This document shows, piece after piece, positions 54,113-64,000 of a stretch of DNA of 64,000 bases. The stretch is from Patiria miniata (taxonomy: Eukaryota > Echinodermata > Asteroidea > Valvatida > Asterinidae): positions 28,199,334 to 28,263,333 of the forward strand of contig NW_024037074.1 of assembly GCF_015706575.1 (NCBI RefSeq), in the 5' to 3' direction. Numbering within the stretch: the first letter of the stretch is position 1; each line of letters starts with the position of its first letter. The position numbers and the translations under genes are program-made. A model generated the notes under the pieces. It was not told the DNA's origin and searched no databases. It saw nothing but the letters and a program-made list of their open reading frames with translations.

Positions 54113-55984
54113 CTCCAAATAAATAAATGATTAAATAAATAAAAATAAACCACAACTCATAATTATACAGGAGCAGTGCTGCTCTTGGTTGTTTCGCTTT
54201 CCATTTTGCCAAAACAGTAACCAATGAATTAAAAGAAAAAGTCAATGTTATGATAATAAGAAAAATAATTGATTCTTAATACAGAGCATTTTACACTCAA
54301 GTATCAAAACTGCATAAAAACAGTTAATTAAAAAGAAGTTAAATATATGACTTTTGAAAAAGAAGGTTTTAGATGCGATTAAAAAACACTTCAAATTCAT
54401 TATTGTTTGCTCAAATAACGTGGAAGTCTGCACGGTCACCGTATGCCTTGCCAGGCTTTGGACGAACTTAAGGAAGGTTGAACTGAACCCCATCGCAGCT
54501 TTTAGTGGGAATGTTAAACGCATGAACTGATATTTACTCTGTGAGGTACAGTAGCGCTGCCTCACCATGGCGGATAAGTTTGAAAAGTACCGGAGAATCT
54601 TGAATTTATTCCGCACCGTAACCGAGAGCCATCGTAGTTCCTGAAGTATGTGCGTATGACCCTTCCTTCTGCATATATGTTGTTATTTCTTAAACTGGTA
54701 ATCGTATGAAAAAAAACATTAACAGTTGCAATTGTCTGTCTGGGAAGTAACAAATGCATGTATTAAAAAAATGATGTTGTTGTTTTTTCAATTGCATTTC
54801 GCATACCGTATACAGCCAGAGATTAAATGAAGCCTGGTGATATCATTTATTTATCCTCGGAAACTTTTTCTTTAAAAAACAAGAGTTTCACTGCGCCACA
54901 GTGAACCAAGAACTCTCAACTTTTGTTAAACACTTTGTTTTGCATCCCATGTTATACATGTGTAATTGAGTTTATGTTTCATGTTAAAAGTTACTTTTAG
55001 AGCTTTCACTATGATGAAATTGTTTACGATTTAATGTAATTTGAGTTGATAATGTGACACTATATCAGTAGATTACACAATTATGATTCTAGTATATATT
55101 TGATTGTAAGATATATTTTTCCAAGTATACATTTGAAGATGTGCTCTGTTAAGCAGCTAAACTTATTTAAGCACAGAAATTAATCATACAACATGTAATA
55201 AGTATCGAATATAAAAACTCAAAAACTGTATTTGAACATTACTTTAATTCAACATTTAGCTTTTAACAATGTGGAAAACCTTGTCCCTCTCGTAATACAT
55301 TCCATCGAATTCCTCTCAAGTAAGTACAATTACAGAGAAATTGTGTCGTTGAAATGAACGAGGAAATCACAGTCTGACTTTTACGAACAAAATCATTTCT
55401 TATTAAGTACTTTAATCTGTGATATAGATAACAATTTGGATCCCTTTGATATTACAAATTATTGCAAACAGAGTCAGCTAATTACCTGTATTTTTGTCCA
55501 TTTTGTTTGTTTTGACTTCTAGATTTGGGGATCGTGTTAATGAAAGGCCGGGTTAACATTGGTTGAGGATGGATGGGGTGGAGGATGAATGATTAGTGGT
55601 TTCGAGGGGGTTAGGGATTGAAGATGAGGGGCGGGGAGCAAAATATGATGCCGACTGTTACTTATCTTTCAATAATTCATCAAGAACAATGAATGGCACT
55701 TAGACGATGGTGTAGTCTACTTATCCCATTTACCCCACGGATTCTTAAAATGCTAAGACATGTAGACAGAACAAAATGAAAAATGAAAAATGCTGGATGT
55801 CAGGCCCATGTATCTTTGCCCCCCCCTCCTCCCCCAAAACAACCGAAAGCCCACCGACAGTGTTGTTCTGCATCCGCCTGTGAAGGGCAGGGTGTTCAGG
55901 TTGACTTGGGTTTGAAGGGTGATAGAGATAAGGTGGTTGCGTTTCGCAGATTAATGGGAGATGGGTGAGAATGAAAGGGAGAGC
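54113..55984. other. Unit 5 3' flank, part 2 (type B) and long spacer
   Basis: At about 54,113 the sequence restarts as TTCTCCAAATAAATAAATGA, equivalent to the end of the unit 1/3 coding exon and its 3' flank, then follows that flank and long spacer. A second LINE tail lies at 54,400-54,650. Confidence 0.65.
54400..54650 (-). mobile_element. LINE reverse-transcriptase C-terminal remnant (second copy behind unit 5)
   Basis: Same remnant as behind units 1 and 3, including the KFKILRYFSNLSAM stretch on the - strand. Confidence 0.6.
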
Positions 55985-56560
55985 CTTTTGTGATACTGTT
56001 GTGATACGTACGTAGGTATATAATTATATTTTCCCCCACATTTTGGCGAGCAGTGCGATAACTCAGTCGATAGGGTTGTGATTTTGCATTGCGAGGTTGC
56101 AGGCTCGATTCACCGTTGTTTTGTCCCCGATTTTTTTTCTTTTCTAGATTTGGGGATCGTGTTAATGAAAGGCCGGGTTAATATTGGTTGAGGATGGATG
56201 GGGCGGAGGATGAATGATTAGTGGTGTCGAGTGGGTTAGGGATTGAAGATGAGGGGCTGGGAGCAAAATATGATGCCGATTGTTACTTCATCAAGAACAA
56301 TGAATGGCACTAAGACGATTGTGTAGTCTACTTATCCCATTTACCTCACGGATTCTTAAAAAGCTAAAACATGTAGACAACAAAATGAAAATGAAAAATG
56401 CTGGATGTCAGGCCCATCTTTGCCCCCCCCCCCTCCCCCAACACAACCGGAAGCCTACGGACAGTGTTTTTCTGCGTCCGCCTGTGAAGGGCAGGTTGTT
56501 TAGGTTGACTTGGGTTTGAAGGGGATGGAGATAAGGTGGTTTCGTTTCGCAGATTAATGG
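55521..56560. repeat. ~626-bp tandem duplication of spacer
   Basis: AGATTTGGGGATCGTGTTAATG at 55,521 and 56,147; both copies run through GGATGGATGGGG, GACGATGGTGTAGTCTACTT-type and CATCCGCCTGTGAAGGGCAG-type landmarks. The tRNA-like head lies between them. Confidence 0.8.
55985..56146 (+). mobile_element. tRNA-like head of the 33.4-kb element, detached
   Basis: Matches 33,390-33,555, with box A-like ATAACTCAGTCGATAGGG and a CTCGATTC box B at about 56,103. The body of the element is displaced to 57,242-57,685. Confidence 0.65.
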
Positions 56561-56561
56561 G

Positions 56562-57045
56562 GGGGGGGGGTAAGTGGGGGTATTTACCCCCCCAATATTT
56601 TGTAAAAACTGCCTTTTTCCATTCAAATGCCCTTTTTCAACAGGCTTAAACCGCCCCCCCCCCCCAATAATTTGCAAAGAGTGCTCTTTTTTTGAAGAAG
56701 AAGTGCCTTTGTTTTTCTGATCAAGTGCCCTTTTTTAAAAATAAGTGGTGCCCTTTTTTTGTCGGACATGCCGTTTTGGCTGCCATTTTCAGAATTTGAC
56801 ACATGTATCGCGTAAAAAGCACCATATATTGGCCGTTTGTATGCATAATCGTTTGTTTTACACAGCGCCCCCATCGACAGATGGTACCAGCCCCCCCCCC
56901 CCCCCCCCCCCTCACGCTTTTCGATTTTACGGAGGCCAAGCGTCCGGAGAAAAAACCTGTTTACATTTCACCCCGGATGTGCAAGTGCACTTTTCAAAAA
57001 AAGTTTAACCCACCCCCAATAAAAATGACCGTGTTACGCCCCTGG
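56562..57045. mobile_element. hAT-like insertion with GGGGCGTAAC end
   Basis: Interrupts spacer between TTAATGGG and AGATGGGTGAG. The right end reads CCAGGGGCGTAACACGG on the other strand, a hAT-like terminus; the left end is obscured by poly-G. Poly-C runs at 56,656 and 56,891-56,910. Transposase is absent. Confidence 0.5.
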
Positions 57046-57241
57046 AGATGGGTGAGAATGAGAGAGAGAGCATTGGTGAGAGAGGCTGAATAGGGTGAAA
57101 GCTGTACGATTTCCTCACACGCTCATCTAACAAACGCCGGATATGTTAGGGCCAGGGTCATCGCCACGTGCATGGGGGGGGGGGGGGGTGGATGTGTGCA
57201 GGGGCGGAATTTTCGCGGAGGGGTTCATAGGCAAAACAAAG
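57046..57241. other. Spacer fragment
   Basis: Resumes the spacer (GAGAATGAGAGAGAGAGCATTGG to CAAAACAAAGCTGA). A poly-G run lies at 57,175-57,187. Confidence 0.45.
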
Positions 57242-57685
57242 CTGAAGGGAAATAAAGTCCGAATTTCATTACGTTCGAATTCATTTTTTTTTTTTTTTCT
57301 AATTTATATTTTCTTCTCACGTTTTTAGAAAAGTAAATTCCAAAACGCCCACCGTACACCAATTACTATGCGGATGACGTTCGGGGGAAAAAAAATCCGC
57401 CATGCAGGATGGTGAAGGGTGCACACCGGTAAATAGGCCTAAACCCATTCACCAAGTGCATGAAAGAAAGTTATACCCTCAAAATATTCTATATTAGAGA
57501 GTTCTGAGAGCCATAAAATTGGGGATTTGAAGAGATAAGGCAATGAACCCTCTGGCCCGAAATTGGGGCTTCCAATTCTGAGCATTTTGGATGCAATTGG
57601 GCTCGAAAGTGGCGCTATTGTGTCATGTTGTGGAGGAATCGTTTTTGAAGATGGCTACTGTTCCACTCTGGGAAGAAGTAGGGGT
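57242..57685. mobile_element. Body of the split SINE-like composite
   Basis: AGGGAAATAAAGTCCGAATTTC to GATGGCTACTGTTCCAC, collinear with 33,580-33,990. Confidence 0.55.
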
Positions 57686-59548
57686 CGCCTTCTTTGGGTG
57701 AGAATATCTCGAAAAGTCAATGATCAACCCACAAAAAAATGAAAGTAAAATAAAAGATGACATGTTGATTACCTTTTTTCTGTGCAGCTATACCCGTGAG
57801 TGTCCTGAGTATTTTTACAAGAATTTTGAAGCATGGGCATTTACCACTGGATTCTATGGGAATTTTAATACAGGGCTGCACCCCAGGACCTGTAAATCAA
57901 CTCGCAAAGACATAAGTGATAACTTCACGTACTTCCCGATTTTTGTTAGTAATACTCATGATTGTAGATCTCATACGCATGGTGTTTGAAATTTAATTGA
58001 ATACATGCAGTATTTCTTGAGTTGTTGCCCCCAAAACGAGTTAATTCTGTATTTCAAAATTTGAATTTCGTCCAGTGATTTGTCATGATGACTGCGTAAC
58101 ATTATGAGATTTAATATTATGGGGAAACTGTCAAACAATGAAACAATAATACATGTTTGACCAAAACAAATATAGTATTATAAATGCGAAAAATACAAAC
58201 CGAATGAAAACAGAAAGTCAACGTCCAAGAAATATGAAACACGCAATAACCCGAGCCTCCCAGGCCCAGAAGTTTTAAGTTGTAAGTACGGCCAGTAATC
58301 GGTCTTGATGTATTACTCATAAGGAGATTCTATTTCGCGAGAAACCGTCAAACAACTAATGAAAGTTTATTTCGAGAAAGGACGCGCTAAATAAAACTAG
58401 TGTTAAGTTTCCATTAATAGAGGGGGCGCCTCATAAATAGTGGTCTCCACAAAGCGAGCAACTGCCGAGCCCCCATTGGCAAAAACCATCAGCGTAAAAA
58501 CATTATCTCCTATTGTGTGTTTTCTTGTAGTGTGCCCCCCAGCTGGTAATGTGCCCCCCCCCCCCCCCCCCCCCCCACGGCCTCCCCCATGTCTGGAGCT
58601 GGCCATGGTGCTGCTCCTCAGACACTCAGGTTAATACTAATTTCCGATAAATTTCTCTCATCCAAACTTCATTTATGAAAAAAAAGGCTTGTTTCCGCTG
58701 TCATATGAAAATCAGACTCCTTTAAAAACTTATAACACCTTTACCCTAGTATTAGTTGAAATGTCTTACTTTGGTAAACGTATTTACCAAATTGAATTCA
58801 ATGTACAAGTTACCTGAATTGCACACTTGTTATGCGGGTAATGAAGATACCCTGAAACATTTTATTTTTTTTCGCTAAACTCAACTGGGTGCGAAAACAC
58901 TTGCCCGTGTTTAAGTGCATTTGAAAGAAAGTTTTGCATTTTTGAATGAACGAGGGTGAGAAATTGGACTAAAATTTGAATGAAGATGCTTCTTTAAAAC
59001 TCACATAATTATGTCTTCTACAAACATTAATGTGATTGACTTACTAGCACCCTATTATTGGTTAAACTCTCTCGCGTGAGCGGTCACTCTACTAATTATC
59101 ACCACCTAGACACACACTATAATATTAATGAGTCTGAATTTCATAGGGTCCTAAATTCACACTACACCGGATAAGAGACACCCCGGCGGAGACACGCCCA
59201 ATGCAGTATAATTTTTTAATCCTCGGAAGGATTTGTTTTCTTTCTAAAAAAAATTGAATTGCACTATAGTGGACTAATGACTCTTAAATGTCATTATTGT
59301 TTTTTTGTTCTTTCTAGTGTGCCAAATTATTTTCTTTGGATTTTTCACGTGTTAAAAGTTTCGTCTGAGAGTGTAATTCTGATGAAATGATTGTTTACGA
59401 TTTAATGAAACTTTAATTGTTAATGTAACACTATCGGAGCATTGTTTATACGTAGTTATTATTCTATTACAAATGATTATTTTATTGTACAAAAGGTGTT
59501 GTTTATTTTCAAATGCATTTACATTTCATAATATCTCAAATGTTTAAC
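57686..59548. other. Long spacer of unit 5
   Basis: Collinear with 12,770-15,000 minus the 151-bp fold-back element; the empty site is at about 57,790. A poly-C run lies at 58,553-58,576. No gene is seen. Confidence 0.5.
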
Positions 59549-59801
59549 AGTAAGAAATCTGGCAGATGAAATTCAGGATGAAATTGGCAAGAAAACAGAT
59601 TTTCGAATCTCTAGCTGCCACAATTTAAATAAATGTATTCAGTGGGTGGATGACGGCTGTTTGGGGAAGAGGAAGACATTTGTTTGCTGTAATCATGTAG
59701 ACATGACTGACGGCTTTGTTTACTTGCTTGTCTGGATGAAGGGACATTTTGTTATTATGGATTTGTCTTGGACAAGGCAGGCTTGTTTATCAAATTTTTG
59801 A
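59532..59801 (+). other. Unrecognised open frame in a unit-specific insertion
   Basis: Spacer homology breaks at TGTTTAACAG (59,550), which is also a usable splice acceptor. From 59,553 a frame of 82 codons stays open to TGA at 59,799-59,801, with protein-like composition: it starts RNLADEIQDEIGKKTDF, includes CIQWVDDGCLGKRKTFVCC and a hydrophobic FVYLLVWMKGHFVIMDL stretch, and ends SNF. There is no ATG at its start, so it looks like a terminal coding exon captured from elsewhere rather than a complete gene. I do not recognise the family. Confidence 0.35.
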
Positions 59802-60130
59802 TGAAGTAGAAACCCTTTCTGAAAGAACTCCACATCCAAAGAAATAATAATATTTCAGTAAGACAGTGTCTTGTTTAACTTGGCAAACACCTGCTTCAGG
59901 GTGTAGTTATCCCTGAACACTGTTTAACTGATAATTGATGGGGGTGCTTAGTAAATTATATTCTTTATTTGAAAATTGCTAACATTCCAAAAGCTAGATG
60001 GGCTGGCCCCTTTAAAATGTGGCCTTGTGTTAAAGTAAATACTATTTTTTTCAAGGCTTTTTAGTTAGGTAAATTTTCCACAATCTTCTGAATTTTTTGA
60101 AACATTTTCACATTTCTCAATACACTTAAG
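59549..60130. other. Insertion replacing spacer in unit 5
   Basis: About 580 bases between TGTTTAAC and GTCTTGAATTTGGGG that no other unit has; it replaces about 320-400 bases of spacer. Contains the open frame above and then about 330 AT-rich bases. No transposon ends are obvious. Confidence 0.6.
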
Positions 60131-60320
60131 TCTTGAATTTGGGGTTCGTGTTCAAGGCCTGGTGCAGATGTGTGTCGAGGGGGTTAGGGTTTGAAAGTGG
60201 GAGGGGGCAACACAACTGATACCAATAGTTATTTATCTTTCAATAATTGAACAAGAGCAGTAAATATTACTAAGACGATGGTGTAGTCCACTCGATTTAT
60301 TTCCCCCGCGGATTCTTGAA
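60131..60320. other. Spacer
   Basis: Collinear with 15,190-15,375. Confidence 0.45.
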
Positions 60321-60655
60321 ATATGATCATTAATAATTTGGGAGGCTAATCATCCTTATTCGCAGATGGGATGCTGAATTGCGAAGGACGCGGCTACAAC
60401 GTGGTCGGGCCGCTGACACTTGAAGGCGCCTATGGCTGCCGGCCACATCGACCCATATATGACCACGGAGCACAGCCTGAGATCGAAAGTATTTGATTTT
60501 GCCGGAGGGAGGAAAACCGGAGGGCACGGAGAAAACCCTCGTGGCACAGAAGAAAATCAACGCACAACTCTACTCACATGTGATCCGCAGCCAGGATTCG
60601 AACCGTGGTCACCTTGGTTAGAGGCGAGCGCTTAACGCACAAGCCACACACGCCA
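60321..60655 (-). mobile_element. tRNA-derived SINE, fourth copy
   Basis: Orthologous to the copies at 15.4, 23.7 and 37.1 kb, with GGTTCGAATCC box B and the CCGGTTTTCC core on the - strand. Confidence 0.8.
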
Positions 60656-62541
60656 TAAAAAATGCTAGTATAATGTAGTCAGGAAAAATAATGAAGGAAA
60701 AAATGAAACGCAGCCCACGCCTTTAGATTCTGTAACGGCCAGCTTGCCGGGTGTCAGGCCCTTTTACCTGCCCCCTTCCCCTCCACTCACAGCCTAACAT
60801 AACTGGAAGTACATCGACAATTTGGTTCTGTATCCGCCGTGAAGAGGGGAATTTGTTTAGGCCGTTTGGGTCTGAAGGTTGTAAGGCATTAATTAGGTGG
60901 TTGCGTCCCGCAGATTGATGGGAGATGGGTAAGATGGGGGGGGGGGGGTGGCAAAGCCTTGGTGGGAAAGGCTGGATATGGTAAAAGTTGAACCCTCGTC
61001 AACTTACGGGCAGCTATGTTAGGGGCAGGGTCGTTGCCAAGTGTAGCGGTGAGGTCTGAGTACCTGATTTAGTAAAAATGGTCTGCGCATTAAACAAGCG
61101 GCCAGCTCCTCATGCCAGACGGCGAAGTACGGACGTCCTGTCCTCTTTGCCCCTGGTTATAGCTGTCCCAACACCCCCCCCCCCCATGAGTTTCAAATAT
61201 CCGATGGCAGATTTATTTCAGTTAAAATATTATTGCTGTACTTTCCCATTGTGGTCAAACTCATGGTCCCGGCAGGATGTTGAGATACGATACGTCACTT
61301 CAAACCCAGTGGCGTAACCTGGAAAGCTAGGGAGGGTGTGCCTCACCACTCAGCCTGCCTGGAATTCGGGGCAGGCGCTTTACTCTTTTGAATGCTTCCT
61401 CCAGAAAATGAGGAGTGTTAATTAAGGTCTCTTTAATGAACCACGCCAATGAGTAATACTTCGCAGCGTAATATCTCTCGAAAATACTAGGTTTGAAAAC
61501 GACACACCCTAGATAGGTATAAGAATAGGAATTTTTCGGAATTGTGGGCAGTATTGTTCCGCTAAAAATCAGGCACAATCAGGGGCACAGTTAGTGATTA
61601 TTTTGAACTTTCGGTAGAATATGAGCCACCGTCTTTTCAAATTTTCTCAGTAGGTATTCTTATAGGCTGGTCTTTTTTAGCGGGGAAAATGTTAGTTGTC
61701 ATCAGCAGAAAAATGATGAGTGAATAGCTTAAAAACAGTGGCACTCGATAGGTTACACAACGAAAAACAAATGTCACGACACGACTGTTAATGCTGTACA
61801 AGTAGATTTACTCTTCCTCTTCCTGTCGACGAAACTATTAATAGAAAGGGGATCAACAGCACTCTAGCATTAAATAAGCACAACTTTTTCCGCCTCAGCG
61901 TATTGGTTCGGGATCCGCCATTGGCTGCCCAGGGTGGTTAGGAGGGGGAAGGGATGGTGGGGGCAGGGGCTCAATATGGAGATTCGTGTTTGGCTTGGAG
62001 ATCAGGCTATTGAATGCTAGTGTTTCCTAAGAAAGAAGATTGTTGCACATGGTTGGATCCAAACAGTTGGGGTAAGTTTGGGATTAGGTTTGATTAGGCG
62101 AGGGTCAAGATCGGAGTTGGCATAATTATGTGTTTGGTTTTAGGTATAGGTTGGGCTCAAAAAACGGAGGTGGGAGGGCCTCAATTAGCGAGGAGGGGGT
62201 TCTGCAGGTGCAAGGTCGATTGCATGCAGAGAAGTTGGCCGGGCCGAGCGCACGTTTGACTAGTGGATGGGATAGATGAATGGTTGTAATTAAGTTGCCT
62301 TTGGGAACGGCTGCAATCTGCAAAATAAGTATACTTTATCGTAAGAGGGCGGCAACTGTACATGCACCTGATAAATTACTACGCTTTCGTTTTTCCATCA
62401 AAAATGTAGACTGCATAACCTGACTACAAAGTACTAGCCACCAAATGCGTAGCTCCATTAAATAACACGAAGCGCAAAACAAACACTGATTGAATCACGA
62501 ATGGCCGGTGTACGTCATTATTCTATCCACCAATCAAAGTT
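60656..62541. other. Long-spacer end and pre-promoter region of unit 6
   Basis: Matches 37,454-39,369. Poly-G at 60,938-60,948 and poly-C at 61,173-61,185. No gene is seen. Confidence 0.55.
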
Positions 62542-62866
62542 AGTCACCCAACAAGTCGGTGACCACAAGTGAGTGGTCTGTGATTGACAGGTGCCAATCA
62601 CAATCCACGTGTTGAATGTGTCACCGACAACCATACAATCATTCCACCAATTAGATGCGGCTATTTCAGTGTCAGTGATACAAGTTTCTGGATTTAACGC
62701 GTGGCAATGTAACATTGACATCATTTCCCTCTCATAAATATGAAGCGAGTCGGTGATGTGTGATTGACAGGGCGCAGGGGGCCAATCACAAACCGGGCTT
62801 GCAAGTTCCTCAGTCACTGCTCGGGAAATCGATGTCAGTATTTAAGTCACAAGCTGCCGGCCCTCT
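62542..62866 (+). promoter_or_regulatory. C1q unit 6 promoter
   Basis: Distal element 62,579-62,602, proximal element 62,759-62,790, TATTTAA at 62,839-62,845. Same layout as the other copies. Confidence 0.75.
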
Positions 62867-62947
62867 CCTCACAACGACCGCAGCTCATGTCCACGTTCAG
62901 ACGACAACCCAAGGGAACTGTTTGCAAGATCAAACAAGAATTGCACG
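62867..62947 (+). other. First (5') exon of unit 6
   Basis: ATG at 62,887 opens MSTFRRQ...QELH; donor CACG|GTGAGT with GT at 62,948. The coding exon should lie right of the window. Confidence 0.6.
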
Positions 62948-64000
62948 GTGAGTGTTTGAAACAATCTTTTACGATAATTCTTCCAACTTTGGGATTGATC
63001 TTATTTGATATATGACATTGACAAAAATGTGCTTATAGCCAAAACGGCGAGATATAACTATTTCCGACCATGATGATCCCGTTTCCATACGGTAATTCGA
63101 TAACATATCGATATTGGTGCTTGAATAATAACCAGGTATTGTGTTGTATATCCAAGACTATATAGCTGAATTAGCTCTTAGTCTGAACAGTTCATGCGGA
63201 TTATGACCAACATTTTGTGAGGCCAAAGTTTCAGGCAATTAAAGCTTAAGAGCAAATAATCAGGGTTTTATAATATTTCGTTTGTCCGGAATAAGGAATT
63301 CCTGTCTGATAATATTTCCGCTGCAACTTCCATCGTGCACTCTCCACACACAGTTATTGTCTAAATACTGACTGCCTAGTTCTTAAGAACTTACTTCTTG
63401 AAAACTTAATTCTTGTCGCTACAGATAGCATACTATAAATTCAAGGACATGTTATAGTTTTTATTGCCATTTAGGTTCGCCATTTTTCTAATAAATCTGG
63501 CTGCAGGATTTTCAAGAGTTTATTAAATGAAGTCATTGAAAATCACGCACTAACACAATATTTTAGATGAAAGATTAAACTCTTGTTTTGTTAAAAGAAA
63601 TAAATCTTTCGAAAGCTCGACACTTGACCCATAATTTCAGTATGACCATTCACCCACTTTATTTTCTTGCTAGTTTTCACTGTTTATTGTATCAAACATA
63701 AAATCCCGATGCGGTGCGCTCACCTTTTTTTTCCGGCAATCACTCTAACTAATTCAGGATTAAAGGTTGTGAGGAAGTTGACCACGGAAGAACGTATAAA
63801 GGAAATCGGGACATCTCAAACATCCTGTCCTATGTTGTGTTATTTAAAATTGGGATAATCTCAATACCCTCTGTGCTTTGTTTTTAAACTGTGTCATTTT
63901 ACTAGTTCACAGTGCGCCATTCCGGTTTGATCACTATACACGTATAGGCCTATAAGCGTTACTTTTCAGCATTGCGTGATAAAAGTGTCACTGGTCAGAA
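62948..64000 (+). other. Intron 1 of unit 6 (partial)
   Basis: Collinear with the first kilobase of the other first introns (CCGACCATGATGATCC, GGAATTCCTGTCTGA, CATCCTGTCCTATGTTG). No gene is seen. Confidence 0.55.

Overview
The window looks like genomic DNA of an invertebrate animal, most likely a marine deuterostome; the echinoderm guess is weak and rests on the general look of the repeats and on many collagen-C1q genes. It is not bacterial: coding exons are preceded by pyrimidine-rich 3' splice sites, 5' exons end in GTGAGT donors, and the DNA is full of fold-back transposons, SINEs, LINE remnants and long poly-G/poly-C runs. No CRISPR array, rRNA or intact tRNA gene was seen.

The backbone is a tandem array of secreted collagen-C1q genes on the + strand. 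Each unit has a promoter and short 5' exon, a 3-5 kb first intron, one coding exon (signal peptide, Cys cluster, about 28-30 Gly-X-Y triplets, C-terminal C1q domain), and a spacer. I number the units 0 to 6: unit 0 (3' end only, 1-200), unit 1 (5' exon near 6.0 kb, coding exon 9.65-10.5 kb, frameshifted), unit 2 (5' exon at 19.1 kb, no coding exon), unit 3 (26.3 and 30.3-31.1 kb), unit 4 (39.7 and 44.8-45.7 kb), unit 5 (49.6 and 52.8-53.6 kb), and unit 6 (5' exon at 62.9 kb, remainder outside). Units 0 and 4 are followed by a short (about 4-6 kb) spacer; units 1, 3 and 5 by a long (about 8-9 kb) one. The ancestral repeat was therefore probably a two-gene block.

The spacers and introns record the history of the array. 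A LINE reverse-transcriptase tail on the - strand lies behind every coding exon and predates the amplification. A tRNA-derived SINE sits at the same place in every long spacer. Fold-back elements at 1.1, 12.9, 15.9 and 36.3 kb sit in single units while paralogous sites are empty, so their ends and target duplications can be read directly. Unit 2 has been broken: its intron jumps into spacer sequence at about 20.1 kb, followed by a 500-N gap, three kinds of tandem repeat and a DIRS-like reverse-transcriptase fragment. Unit 5 is a mosaic with two successive 3' flanks.

How the genes may work together: the copies should encode soluble, trimer-forming pattern-recognition proteins of the C1q/collectin style. 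Signal peptide, collagen stalk and C1q framework are nearly constant, while differences concentrate in a few short segments of the C1q domain. The promoters are strikingly uniform: two inverted-repeat elements combining TGATTGACAG and CCAAT, then a TATTTAA box. This fits co-expression of a set of related binding specificities, but that is inference.
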